Below, piece after piece: positions 29,808 to 38,905 of a stretch of DNA of 64,000 bases (position 1 is the first letter of the stretch; every line of letters begins with the position of its first letter). This DNA is from Sphingopyxis terrae subsp. terrae NBRC 15098 (GTDB lineage Bacteria; Pseudomonadota; Alphaproteobacteria; Sphingomonadales; Sphingomonadaceae): positions 2,365,001 to 2,429,000 of the forward strand of contig NZ_CP013342.1 in NCBI RefSeq assembly GCF_001610975.1. The letters run 5' to 3'. The translations under genes and the position numbers were made by a program. The notes under the pieces were generated by a model, which had not been told where the DNA came from, did no database searches, and was given only the letters and a program-made list of their open reading frames with translations.

Positions 29808-30677
29808 TCACTCATCCTTCAAATTTTTCGCCAGAAAGGCGAGGACGTCGCTTTCCGTCGCCGACTTGGCTGCGGCATTGGCGGCAACCGACTGACGCGA
29901 TTCGGTGGGGGTGTCATAGCCGTGCGTCGCGCCCTTGAAACTGGTCAGCGTGATGTCGCCGCCCTTGTCGCGGCTGCGCGCGACCAGCTTTTCGCAGGAA
30001 GCGGGCGACACCTCCTCGTCGGCGGTGCCGATGAAGACGCGCACCGGCGCGTAGGGGCGATAGCCCTGCTTGTCGAAACGGCGCTTGAGCCCGCAGCCGG
30101 GGTAAAGCGCGATGCCGACGCGAAAGCCGATCCTGCGCATGTCGCCCGGCTTGTCGTCGGCCATGGCGGCGAGCGTCGCGCTCGCGCCGTTCGACCAGCC
30201 GAGGAGCGCGACGCGCGTACCCGCCACATCGGCGCGCTGCTGAAGATAGCGCAGGGCGCCATAGGCGTGGAGGGGGCGGTAGGTTACCTCGTTCACTTCG
30301 GCGGGGCGATCCTTGTAGGTGCCGGCCCGGAAGCCCGTCGGATAACCGAGCGCGCCGAAGTCATCGACCATCAGCGCCACATAGCCGCTACGCGCGAGCA
30401 GGCGCCCCCATGCCCGATGCCGCGATGCGAGGGTCGCCGCATCATATTTCCCCTTGGCAAGCGACGAATAGGCGCCGGCGCGTCCGTGCATCATCACGAC
30501 GGCGGGCGATTGCGCGGGGGCATTGTCCGCCTTGAAGACATAGCCCTTAATCATCGTCTTGCCGTCGCGGCTGGGGAATTCGACCGCTTCGACCGACACG
30601 CGCTGCGCAGCCGCGGGAACGGCGAGGGTCATGCTGGCTGCAAGCGCCGCGAGCGGGATGAAACGCATCATCGTCAT
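29808..30677 (-). CDS. Exported dienelactone-hydrolase-like alpha/beta hydrolase
   Basis: A 289-residue protein with a Sec signal peptide (about 1-24, ending PAAAQ). The fold is dienelactone hydrolase-like: [13 protein letters not shown] near residue 60, nucleophile Ser in [11 protein letters not shown], the acid in [11 protein letters not shown], and His in GATHGYDTP. The nucleophile is Ser, where classic dienelactone hydrolases use Cys, so an esterase, lactonase or peptidase role is as likely. The start overlaps the stop of the first gamma-glutamyltransferase (ATGA), so they are translated together, and both are periplasmic. Confidence 0.87.
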   Translation of the reverse strand: MTMMRFIPLAALAASMTLAVPAAAQRVSVEAVEFPSRDGKTMIKGYVFKADNAPAQSPAVVMMHGRAGAYSSLAKGKYDAATLASRHRAWGRLLARSGYVALMVDDFGALGYPTGFRAGTYKDRPAEVNEVTYRPLHAYGALRYLQQRADVAGTRVALLGWSNGASATLAAMADDKPGDMRRIGFRVGIALYPGCGLKRRFDKQGYRPYAPVRVFIGTADEEVSPASCEKLVARSRDKGGDITLTSFKGATHGYDTPTESRQSVAANAAAKSATESDVLAFLAKNLKDE

Positions 30678-32380
30678 TTCCTTTCGAGCGTGATCGTTCG
30701 CGCGACGCCGTCGCGGCGCGGGTCGGCGGCGCCATCGAAGCGGCCATCCCGGATCATGACGCCGTGGAGTCCCGAATCCTCACCCGATCCGGCACGGACT
30801 TCGACGCCGCGCCGCGCCATTTCGGCGCGCATTGCGGGCGGAAAGCGGCTTTCCTCACCCGCGAAGGTTGCGCCGCGCGCGACCAGATTGGGGAGCGCGA
30901 CCGCCTTTTGCAGGGGCAGCCCCCAATCGATTACGCCGACCAGCGCCTTCGATACATAGGCAAGGATCGCGTTGCCGCCCGGCGACCCGATCGCGCCGGC
31001 AAGGCTGCGGTCGCGGTGCAATATCACGAGCGGGGTCATCGAAGACCGCGGCCGCTTGCCCGGCGCGATGGCATTGGGACCAGTGGGGACGAACGAAAAG
31101 TCGGTCATCTGGTTGTTCAGGAAAAAGCCGTCGACCATGCGCCCCGACCCGAAATAGCTTTCGACCGTGGTGGTCATCGACACCGCATTGCCGTCGCCGT
31201 CGATGATCACGAAGTGCGAGGTGCCCGGAACTTCATCGGTGGCGTCCGCCGCCGCGACGATTGCACCGGGCGGGGTTCCGGCAGACGGCGGCGGCCCGGC
31301 CCGGTCCTTGATGAGCGCGGCGCGGGCAGCGACATAGGCGGGATCGAGCAGCCCCTTGACCGGGACGTTCGGCACATCGCCGACATAGGCGTCGCGGTCG
31401 GCATACATCAGCCGGCTCGCTTCGGCATATTCGACCCAGGCGACCGCGTCGTCGGGGCCGCGCGCCGCGATATCGCTATGTTCGATCATCGCCATAAGCT
31501 GCAGCAAGCCCACCCCGCTCGACGGCGGCGGCGGCGCGCAGAGCAGATAGACGCGATAGCCATTGCACAGCGCCTGCCGGACCACGGGGCGATAGCCGGC
31601 AAGATCGGCTGCGGTCATGCTGCCCGGCAAGGCGCCTTCGTGCAGACGCGCGACAATGCGCGCGGCAGTAGCGCCGCGATAGAGGGCGTCGGCGCCCTCG
31701 GCGGCAAGGCGCTGGACGAAGGCGGCATAGGCGGGATTGCGCAGCGTGTCGCCGGCGCGAACCTTGCCGCCATGTCCGTCGCTGAAATACCGCACCACAT
31801 CGGGCGCGCTCGCCTGCGGATAGGGGCCATGAACGAAGCGTTCGAGGCGAGCGGTGACGGTGAAGCCTTCGCGTGCCGTCCGCTCGGCACTGCCGAAGAG
31901 GTCGCGCCAAGCCAGTTTTCCGCGGTCGTGCTGCGCCATTGCCAGCATCGCCACCGCGCCCGGCACCCCCGTCGCGCGGCCGCTGAGCACCGCGGTCCGG
32001 AAGGGCAGCGGTTTGCCGTCCGCATCGAGGAACATGTCCGAGGTCGCACCGGCGGGTGCGGTTTCGCGCCCGTCATAGACGGTGACGCCGCGCGTGGCGG
32101 CGTCATAATAGACCATGAAGGCCCCGCCACCGAGCCCCGAGCTTTGCGGTTCGACCAGCCCGAGCATCGCCTGGACTGCGACGGCTGCGTCGACGGCGTT
32201 GCCGCCGCGACGCAGCACGTCGAGTCCCGCTTCGACCGCGAGTGGATGCGCGGCCGCGACGAACGCCTGTTCGTCGGCGGAAGAGGGAGCGGGCGGTGGA
32301 GCGACCGTTTGCGGCGGCGCGACCGGCGCGCAGGCCGCGAGCAGGCCGGCGGCGAGCAGGATCAGGCGGCGGCGCATCAT
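30674..32380 (-). CDS. ggt: Gamma-glutamyltransferase, lipoprotein form
   Basis: A 568-residue gamma-glutamyltranspeptidase that hydrolyses or transfers gamma-linked glutamyl groups. The lipobox LAAC puts the lipidated Cys at C17, so the enzyme is membrane-tethered in the periplasm. Family motifs: GGNAVDAAVAVQAMLGLVEP, SSGLGGGAFMV, and the autoprocessing site GTSHF with Thr387 as predicted new N-terminus and nucleophile, then GNAVSMTTTVE and GSPGGNAI. The stop overlaps the hydrolase start, and its own start overlaps the stop of a second, non-lipoprotein GGT (ATGA). Tandem GGT genes with different anchoring suggest two related substrates. Confidence 0.9.
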   Translation of the reverse strand: MMRRRLILLAAGLLAACAPVAPPQTVAPPPAPSSADEQAFVAAAHPLAVEAGLDVLRRGGNAVDAAVAVQAMLGLVEPQSSGLGGGAFMVYYDAATRGVTVYDGRETAPAGATSDMFLDADGKPLPFRTAVLSGRATGVPGAVAMLAMAQHDRGKLAWRDLFGSAERTAREGFTVTARLERFVHGPYPQASAPDVVRYFSDGHGGKVRAGDTLRNPAYAAFVQRLAAEGADALYRGATAARIVARLHEGALPGSMTAADLAGYRPVVRQALCNGYRVYLLCAPPPPSSGVGLLQLMAMIEHSDIAARGPDDAVAWVEYAEASRLMYADRDAYVGDVPNVPVKGLLDPAYVAARAALIKDRAGPPPSAGTPPGAIVAAADATDEVPGTSHFVIIDGDGNAVSMTTTVESYFGSGRMVDGFFLNNQMTDFSFVPTGPNAIAPGKRPRSSMTPLVILHRDRSLAGAIGSPGGNAILAYVSKALVGVIDWGLPLQKAVALPNLVARGATFAGEESRFPPAMRAEMARRGVEVRAGSGEDSGLHGVMIRDGRFDGAADPRRDGVARTITLERK

Positions 32381-34095
32381 GGTTCCACCGCCAACGCGCC
32401 GGGGCGCCGCGGATCGGCGGCGCCGAGGAACAGGCCCTTGTCGATCATGATCGATTGTTCGCTGCCCATTGTCTCATCGCTGGTGATCGGATGGCCCATC
32501 GCCTTCAGCGCGGCGACGGTGTCCGGGTTGAAATTGGGTTCGACGCGCAGCGTGTCGCTCGCACCCTGATAGATGCGCGGTTGGTGCGTCGCTTCGGCGA
32601 TGTTCATGCCATGATCGATGACGTTGACGAGAACCTGCACGACCGAGGTGATGATCGTGCTGCCGCCGGGGGTTCCGGTGACGATCCACGGCTTGCCGTC
32701 CTTCATCACGATCGTCGGCATCTGCGTCGACAACATTCGCTTGCCCGGCTCCATCGCGTTGAGCGGTGGCGGTGTGCCGGTTCGCTGTGCCTCCCAGGCC
32801 TGTTCGTGGCTGAAATTGTTCATCTCGTTGTTGAGGAGGATGCCCGTTCCCGCGATCATTACCCCCGATCCGAAGTCCGAACCGAGCGTGAAGGTCGTCG
32901 AGACGACATTGCCGTCCTTGTCGGCGACCGAGAAATGCGTCGTCGAGGGGCTTTCGTAGCGGAGCGGGTCGCCGAAAGGCATGGCGTCGATCGGCTTGGC
33001 GCGCGCAGGGTCGATCAGTTTCGCGCGCTCGGCGGCATAGGCTTTCGAAATGAAACCGCCGACCGGCGCGGTGACGAAGGCGGGATCGCCCAGCGCGCGG
33101 TAGCGGTCAACATAGCCGAGCTTCATCGCCTCGGCCATCACATGCAGCGACGCCGCCGAATTGGCGCCCATCGCCTTGATGTCGAAATGTTCGAGCTGGT
33201 TGAGGATATTGAGCAGCGTTGCCCCGCCCGCGCTCGACGGCGGCGCGGTGTAGATGGTGTAACCGCGGTAGCTGCCGACCAGCGGGGCGCGCTCCTGCGG
33301 GCGATAGGCGGCGAGGTCGTCGAGCGTGATAAGCCCGCCATGCGCCTTCATGTCGGCGGCGATCCGGCGCGCGACTTCGCCCTTGTAAAAGCCGTCGGCG
33401 CCATGCTGCGCGATCTCGCCCAGCGTCCAGGCGAGGTCGGGGCGCTTCATAACCTCGTCCTTTTGATACAGACTGCCGTCGGGCTTGTAGAAGGCGGCCT
33501 TGCCCGCCGCGCTCTTCGACAGCCGCTCCTTGCCCCAGCTGAAAACGAAAGCCTCGTCGGCGCTCAGCCGCACGCCGTCGGCGGCCAGCGCGATGGCGGG
33601 AGCGACAATCTTGTCCCACGACAGCTTGCCCCATTTGCGATGGGCATAGTCGAAACCCGCGACCGTTCCCGGCACCGCGGGCGCCAGATAGCCGTAGCTG
33701 GCGACCGCGCGCTCCTTGCCGCGATTGTCGACGAACATGGCGGGGGTCGCGGCGCGTGGGGCGACCGAGCGGAAATCGATCACGCGCACCTCGCCCGAGG
33801 CGGCGTCGTAGACGCTCATATAGCCGTCGCCGCCGATATTGCCCGCGCGCGGCAGCGTAACCGACAGGGCGAAGCCGACCGCGATCGCGGCATCGACGGC
33901 ATTGCCGCCTTCGCGCAGGATCTTCGCGCCGACCTCGCTGGCGATGGCGTTCTGGCTGACCACCATGCCGCGCGTCCCCATCGTCGGCGAATGGATCGAC
34001 GGATATTCGAGGAGGTGGCGGCTCTGCGCGACGAGCGGCGCCGGAAGCGTCAGCGTCAGCGCGAGCGAAGCGGCGATCAGGCGGCGGAAGATCAT
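32377..34095 (-). CDS. ggt: Gamma-glutamyltransferase, soluble periplasmic form
   Basis: A 572-residue GGT with a cleavable signal peptide (about 1-24, ending PLVAQ) and no lipobox. It shows GGNAVDAAIAVGFALSVTLP, AGNIGGDGYM, APPSSAGGATLL, and the processing site STTHFSVADKDGN with Thr385 as predicted nucleophile, followed by NEMNNFS, GKRMLSTQMPTIV and GTPGGSTI. This form is closer to the classical E. coli enzyme than its downstream neighbour. It lies 94 nt downstream of the TonB receptor gene on the same strand and overlaps the second GGT by 4 nt. Confidence 0.92.
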   Translation of the reverse strand: MIFRRLIAASLALTLTLPAPLVAQSRHLLEYPSIHSPTMGTRGMVVSQNAIASEVGAKILREGGNAVDAAIAVGFALSVTLPRAGNIGGDGYMSVYDAASGEVRVIDFRSVAPRAATPAMFVDNRGKERAVASYGYLAPAVPGTVAGFDYAHRKWGKLSWDKIVAPAIALAADGVRLSADEAFVFSWGKERLSKSAAGKAAFYKPDGSLYQKDEVMKRPDLAWTLGEIAQHGADGFYKGEVARRIAADMKAHGGLITLDDLAAYRPQERAPLVGSYRGYTIYTAPPSSAGGATLLNILNQLEHFDIKAMGANSAASLHVMAEAMKLGYVDRYRALGDPAFVTAPVGGFISKAYAAERAKLIDPARAKPIDAMPFGDPLRYESPSTTHFSVADKDGNVVSTTFTLGSDFGSGVMIAGTGILLNNEMNNFSHEQAWEAQRTGTPPPLNAMEPGKRMLSTQMPTIVMKDGKPWIVTGTPGGSTIITSVVQVLVNVIDHGMNIAEATHQPRIYQGASDTLRVEPNFNPDTVAALKAMGHPITSDETMGSEQSIMIDKGLFLGAADPRRPGALAVEP

Positions 34096-34189
34096 CGGCG
34101 GACCCTTTTCTTATTCTCTGACGGCCGGTCGGGAAGACGGCGCGGGAGGGGGAGCCCCCACGCCGCCTGTTCCGGCGACCCGGCGGCGG

Positions 34190-37100
34190 TCAGAAACGCT
34201 TGCTGATCGAAGCGTAGAACTGACGGCCGCGGTTGCTGTACAAATCGCCGATATAGCCGAAGCTCTGATCGGCGAGCGGCGCGAGCTCGTTGAACAGGTT
34301 GCGCACCCCGATGCGGAAGCGCGTATCCTTGAGCGGGCCCTTCTCGGCCTCATATTGCACATAAACGCTGTGCGACATGTAATCCTTGACGCGGAACAGC
34401 GTCCCGTCGGCCAGCGCCGCCGAGGTGTCGTTCACCGGGCCGACATAGCTGCCGTACCAGCCCGCGCCCCAGCCCTTGTAGCGCCAGGTCAGGCTGGCCG
34501 ATCCGCGCCACTTCGGACGGCCATTCTGTTCGACGAGGCTTTCGGCGCCCGAGATGATGATTGTCGGATCAATGTCGCCCGACGTCTGGGCATCGAGCAG
34601 CATCTGCTGCATGTCGCCCGGCACCTGATAGAATTCGAGCAGGCGCGCCGCGTTGACGCGCAGGCTGATGTCTCCGATGCCGGTGTTGCGCACCTGATAA
34701 TAGAGGCCGAAGTCGATACCGCGGACGCGGCGCGGGCTGAGGTTGGTGTAATTGTCGATCACCTGGATCACGTCGCCGACTGGCGCGATGCCGGTGCCGT
34801 CGAAGTCGTCGACATCGGCGGGGGTCGGGTCGGCCCGCTGAACATTGGGGTTCGACGAACCCTGCAAACGGAGCAAATAGTCGAGGATGAGTGCATTGGA
34901 GTCGCCAAACAGGCCGATCACTTGCTTTTGCCGGATTTCCCAATAGTCGGTGGTCAGCGTCAAACGACCCGCCGCGCCGAAATTCATCTGGAAAGTTCCG
35001 CCGACCGACAGGTTTTGAGCCGTTTCGGGTTTCAGCTCCTTGCTGCCCGACCGGTTGCTGACGATGCCCTGTGCCTGACCGCACTCGTCGAAATTGGCGA
35101 TGCGCGCCGCGCGCAGGTCTGCCTCGCAGCGGATCCAGTCGGTGCGCGTGTTTGACCGCTGGATACCATTTTCGAACAATTGCGGCAGGTTCGGCGCGCG
35201 GAAGCTTTCGGACCAGCTGCCGCGCAGCTGGAAGTTGCGCACCGGATACCAGGACAAGGCGATCTTCGGCTTCGCAACCGATCCGAAGCCCTGATAGGAT
35301 TCGGCGCGGCCCGCAAGTTGCAGGTCGAGTGCATGGACCAGCGGCACATTCATCTCGGGCGAGACCAGCGGCACCGCAAATTCGAGAAAGGCCGACAGCA
35401 CATCGCGCGACCCGCTGCTGTCGGGGGTCGGGCTCGCGCCCATCGCGTCGCTGCCGTTCGACGAGCCGTCGGGCGCGACATAGAAGATCGTGCCGTCGAG
35501 CCGGTCGTCGCGATCGTCCGCAAAGGTTTCGTGACGGAATTCGACGCCGGTCGCCATCCCGACCCGGCCGCCCGGCAGTTCGAACAGGTCGTTCTTGCTG
35601 AGCTTGAAGTCGGCGAGGTAAAGCTCGGTCGTGCTGATGCGGCCGATATCGACCATGAAGCTGTCGATCACCTCCTGCGGATTGGGCGAGGAATCGAGCG
35701 TGCCGGGATTGAGCGGATCGCCGCCGTTGAACGGGTTATAGGCGGTCGCATCGGTACGGCTCAGCGCTTCTTCGAACAGCGTCATCGAAATCGTGTGCAT
35801 GCTGTCCTTGGTCCGGGCGCGCGAGTAAAGCGCCGCGGTGTCGAAATCGAAGCCGAGCAGCTTGCCGCGCAGTCCGCCGAGGAAGCGGGTGGTGTCGTTC
35901 TTGACGTTGACGATCGTCGGGCCAGCATCGACGGGGCGATAGTCGATCAGTTCGATCGGCACCCCGGCATCGGACACGCCGGTCAGACCCGGAATCCGGT
36001 TCGGGCTGCCGACCGGACCGAAGGGGTTCCAATAGCCGTTGGCGGGGATGATGAGCCGCTGGCTCGACAGGTTGGTTTCGGTATCGCGGTAGGCGCGATA
36101 ATCCGAATGATACCAGCCTGCCTCGGCGTAGAATTCCAGCCCCGAATCAAATTCATGATTCAGGAAGCCGAACAGGTTGAAGCGATTGTTGCGTCCCAGG
36201 ATCGTGCGCAGATAGTTGGTGTCGTACCGCAGATTTTCGTCGCTCGAGACGGTCGAGAGCGAGCTGTTGTCCCAGCAGGTGCCGGCATATCGGGTCGGTG
36301 CGATGCAGCCGTCGTTGGTGTCGGGCTGGACATGGAAGATGCCGCTGGTGGTCAGCGCGACGCCGTCGATGCGCGCCGTCGTGGTCGAGGGGGCGTAGCT
36401 GTTCGTCAGACGCTGGAATTCGCCCCAGATCGTATCGACCGATGTGTTGCGGAAATCGGTATCGCCCTCGAACGCCGTCCCGACGAGCAGCGGCCGCAGA
36501 TCCGACGAGCGCGAGTTGTAGCGTTCGCGCGCATAAAGCGGGTCGCGGTGGTTGAACGACCCGAACAGCGAAATGTTGGTGCGGCCGTCGTTGAACGTGT
36601 GGCCCGCTTCGAACGACAGTTCATATTCGCGCTGGTCGCTGTCATCGGTCAGGCTATATTCGCCGGTGACGCGCAGCCCCTTGAAATTGTCCTTGAGCAC
36701 GGTGTTGATGACGCCGGCAACCGCATCCGATCCATAGATGGCGGCGGCGCCGTCGAGCAGAACCTCGACGCGGCGGACCCCCGTCACCGGGATGGTGTTG
36801 GTGTTGACGCTTTGCACCGGCACCAGATTTTCGGACTGGGTGCCGGGGTGCAGCACCATGCGGCGCCCGTTGAGGAGGACGAGCGTGTTGCCCGTGCCCA
36901 GCGCGCGCAGGTTGATCGACGCGACGTCGCCGCGCGCGTCGTTGATGCCGCCGGCGTCGCGGCTTTCGTTGAAGGCGACATCGCCCGCCTGCGGAATGGC
37001 GCGGAACAGATCGTCACCGCTCGTCGCGGCAATGGCGTCGATATCCTGTTCGTTGAGCAACGTCAGCGGCAGCGCCCCGGCGACGTCGGCGCCCTTGATC

Positions 37101-37258
37101 TGTGATCCGGTGACGACGATCGCTTCGCCCGAATCCTGTTCGATATCCTCGGCGATTTGCGGTTCGGGTTCGGCGCGGTCCTGCGCCATGGCGGCGGTTG
37201 CACTGGCGAGCAGCGAAATGCCGCCCATCAGGCTGATGAATTTTTGACCCCTGTTCAT
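34190..37258 (-). CDS. TonB-dependent outer-membrane receptor
   Basis: A 1022-residue outer-membrane transporter. A signal peptide (residues 1-25, ending AMAQ) is followed by the TonB-box-like GEAIVVTGSQIK, a plug domain (about 55-170; ALGTGNTLVLLNGRRM, RVEVLLDGAAAIYGSDAVAGVINTV-type motif), and a beta-barrel ending with aromatic Phe (ASISKRF). The large family known from sphingomonads and Xanthomonas transports peptides, oligosaccharides or siderophores; this subgroup (GSDAVAGVIN, DTNDGC, long barrel) resembles peptide/oar-like receptors, though I cannot fix the ligand. It heads the GGT operon, which hints at gamma-glutamyl compounds. Confidence 0.93.
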   Translation of the reverse strand: MNRGQKFISLMGGISLLASATAAMAQDRAEPEPQIAEDIEQDSGEAIVVTGSQIKGADVAGALPLTLLNEQDIDAIAATSGDDLFRAIPQAGDVAFNESRDAGGINDARGDVASINLRALGTGNTLVLLNGRRMVLHPGTQSENLVPVQSVNTNTIPVTGVRRVEVLLDGAAAIYGSDAVAGVINTVLKDNFKGLRVTGEYSLTDDSDQREYELSFEAGHTFNDGRTNISLFGSFNHRDPLYARERYNSRSSDLRPLLVGTAFEGDTDFRNTSVDTIWGEFQRLTNSYAPSTTTARIDGVALTTSGIFHVQPDTNDGCIAPTRYAGTCWDNSSLSTVSSDENLRYDTNYLRTILGRNNRFNLFGFLNHEFDSGLEFYAEAGWYHSDYRAYRDTETNLSSQRLIIPANGYWNPFGPVGSPNRIPGLTGVSDAGVPIELIDYRPVDAGPTIVNVKNDTTRFLGGLRGKLLGFDFDTAALYSRARTKDSMHTISMTLFEEALSRTDATAYNPFNGGDPLNPGTLDSSPNPQEVIDSFMVDIGRISTTELYLADFKLSKNDLFELPGGRVGMATGVEFRHETFADDRDDRLDGTIFYVAPDGSSNGSDAMGASPTPDSSGSRDVLSAFLEFAVPLVSPEMNVPLVHALDLQLAGRAESYQGFGSVAKPKIALSWYPVRNFQLRGSWSESFRAPNLPQLFENGIQRSNTRTDWIRCEADLRAARIANFDECGQAQGIVSNRSGSKELKPETAQNLSVGGTFQMNFGAAGRLTLTTDYWEIRQKQVIGLFGDSNALILDYLLRLQGSSNPNVQRADPTPADVDDFDGTGIAPVGDVIQVIDNYTNLSPRRVRGIDFGLYYQVRNTGIGDISLRVNAARLLEFYQVPGDMQQMLLDAQTSGDIDPTIIISGAESLVEQNGRPKWRGSASLTWRYKGWGAGWYGSYVGPVNDTSAALADGTLFRVKDYMSHSVYVQYEAEKGPLKDTRFRIGVRNLFNELAPLADQSFGYIGDLYSNRGRQFYASISKRF

Positions 37259-37308
37259 GCTATTGGCCCTTCCCTGAGATTTGGCAGATAAGCGATTGTA
37301 TTTTTGTA

Positions 37309-38433
37309 TTAATCCTCTCGATCGATAAGCGCGGCGACGCGCGCGGCCGACCCGGCGGCATAGGTCCAGCCCAAGGCCCCATGTCCCGTGTTCGCGATCA
37401 CCCCCGGCGCGATCGGCCGCGTGATCGGCAGCGAATCAGGGGTCATCGGCCGCAGCCCCGCCCAGCTCGATTCGATCGCGTCATAGGTCGCCGCTTCTGG
37501 CAGCGCGGCGCGGGCGCTGGCGATCAATGTGGCGAGCCGCCGCGGATCGACCGCGGCGTCGCGCCGCGCCAGGTCGGCGAGGCCGGCAATCCGCATGCGA
37601 TTGCCCAGCCGGGCGAAAACGACCCGGTTCGCAGCATCGGTGATGCTGACCGTCGGCGCCGCTTCGCCCGGCGCGGCGGTGATTGAATAGCCCTTCATCG
37701 GCACGATCGGCAGGCGGACGCCGAAACTCCGCGCCAGCGCGAGCGATCCCGTGCCCGAACATAATAGGATCCGGTCGGCGGCGAACCGCCGACCGTCCCG
37801 CGCGACGATCGCGGGGCGCCGCGCGTCGGGCTCGATCGCGGCAATGTCGGTGCGGAACCAGCTCGCGCTTTGTCCATGCGCCGCCAAGGCCGCCCGTGCG
37901 CCATTGCAGAAGCGATAGGGGTCGCCCACTTCCTCGCCGCGGTCGAACACCGCGCCGGCGATGGCCGGACGAATCGCGCCGAGGGCCGGTTCGATCGCCA
38001 CCGCTTGGCCGGCGTCGATCAGGCTCTGCTTCGCGCCATGTTCGGCCTTCATCGCGGCGACACGCTCGGCCGCCGCAAAGCTTTTGGCGCTGCGATAGAG
38101 GATGAGCTTGCCGGGGGCGCTGCGCGCGAATTCGATGCCGTGTCGCTGCGTCAGCTGATCGAGCGCCGCGCGCGATTCGATGGCGAGCATCATGCCGGCC
38201 AGCGTGTTGCGGCGGAACCGCCCCGCCGAGGCGTTGCGCAGAAAGGCGATACCCCAGCGCAGGAAATCGGGATCGAGCGACGGTGAGAGGCGAAAGGCCG
38301 GATCGAGTCCCATCAGCAGCCGCGGCAATTGCGCGACGGTCGACGGGCTCGCGAATGCGTCGGTATAGGCGTAGCTCAACTGCGCGCCATTGGCGAAGGA
38401 GGTGCCGAGGCCCGGGCCCTCGGCCGCGTCGAC
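37309..38433 (-). pseudogene. dadA: D-amino-acid dehydrogenase (DadA-like), 5' end lost to an IS element
   Basis: The frame reads without a stop from the IS boundary at 38433 and begins VDAAEGPGLGTSFANGAQ, which aligns with DadA residues about 30-45 (TSFANAG in E. coli). The missing first ~30 residues would carry the start codon and the GxGxxG FAD-binding loop. The remainder is intact: PMKGYSITAAPGE, GNRMRIAGLADLA, WAGLRPMTPDSLP, NTGHGALGWTYAAGS. DadA oxidises D-amino acids at the inner membrane. A TTG at 38379 could give 356 residues but would lack FAD binding. The gene is almost certainly inactive. Confidence 0.85.
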
Positions 38434-38518
38434 TGTCCGCCGTCAGCGCCAATGGCACAGATTTGAGGTTGTGATTTAAGGAGGATTTGGGCTTCGTCGT
38501 AGTGACGAAGGAACGAAG

Positions 38519-38905
38519 ATGAAGCCCAAATCCTCCTTGAAAAAATCGGCGCCGAAGGCCCCAGCTGAGCGGGTGGTGAAGGACATACGGCGTGCGACGC
38601 GCCGGCACTTCTCTGCAGAGGACAAAATCAGGATCGTGCTGGAGGGGCTGCGCGGCGAAGACAGCATCGCCGAGCTGTGCCGCAAGGAAGGCATCGCCCA
38701 GAGCCTGTATTACACCTGGTCGAAGGAGTTCATGGAAGCGGGCAAGCGTCGTCTGGCCGGCGATACCGCCCGAGCTGCGACCACCGGCGAGGTGCACGAT
38801 CTGCGCCGCGAAACCCGTGCCCTGAAGGAATGCGTGGCCGACCTGACGCTGGAAAACCGTCTGCTCAAAAAAAGCATGATCGCGGATGGGGGCGACGAAG
38901 AATGA
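38519..38905 (+). CDS. IS3-family transposase OrfA (helix-turn-helix)
   Basis: A 128-residue protein with a helix-turn-helix (HFSAEDKIRIVLEGLRGE to IAELCRKEGIAQSLYY, about residues 30-65) and a C-terminal leucine-rich coil (LRRETRALKE, LTLENRLLKK) that mediates OrfA-OrfB pairing in this family. The N-terminal ~25 residues are Lys/Pro/Ala-rich. The TGA overlaps the orfB start (ATGA, 38902-38905). A run of seven A at 38867-38873 precedes it, but the reading-frame phase is not that of the classic A-AAA-AAG slip site. Confidence 0.9.
   Translation: MKPKSSLKKSAPKAPAERVVKDIRRATRRHFSAEDKIRIVLEGLRGEDSIAELCRKEGIAQSLYYTWSKEFMEAGKRRLAGDTARAATTGEVHDLRRETRALKECVADLTLENRLLKKSMIADGGDEE

Noticed and set aside
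27779..29938. Long plus-strand open frame opposite the CapA-like gene, the VOC gene and the hydrolase end
   Set aside because: Antisense shadow; amino-acid composition is arginine-rich without domains, and the minus strand carries recognisable families.
30764..32569. Long plus-strand open frame opposite the lipoprotein GGT
   Set aside because: Shadow of the GGT coding frame; no motif and no ribosome site.
35180..37105. Long plus-strand open frame opposite the TonB receptor
   Set aside because: Shadow of the receptor gene; composition typical of complementary-strand frames.
38867..38873. Run of seven A in orfA as a programmed -1 frameshift site
   Set aside because: The zero-frame codons are AAA-AAA-AGC, so the classic A-AAA-AAG phase is not met. 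The ATGA overlap explains orfB expression without it.
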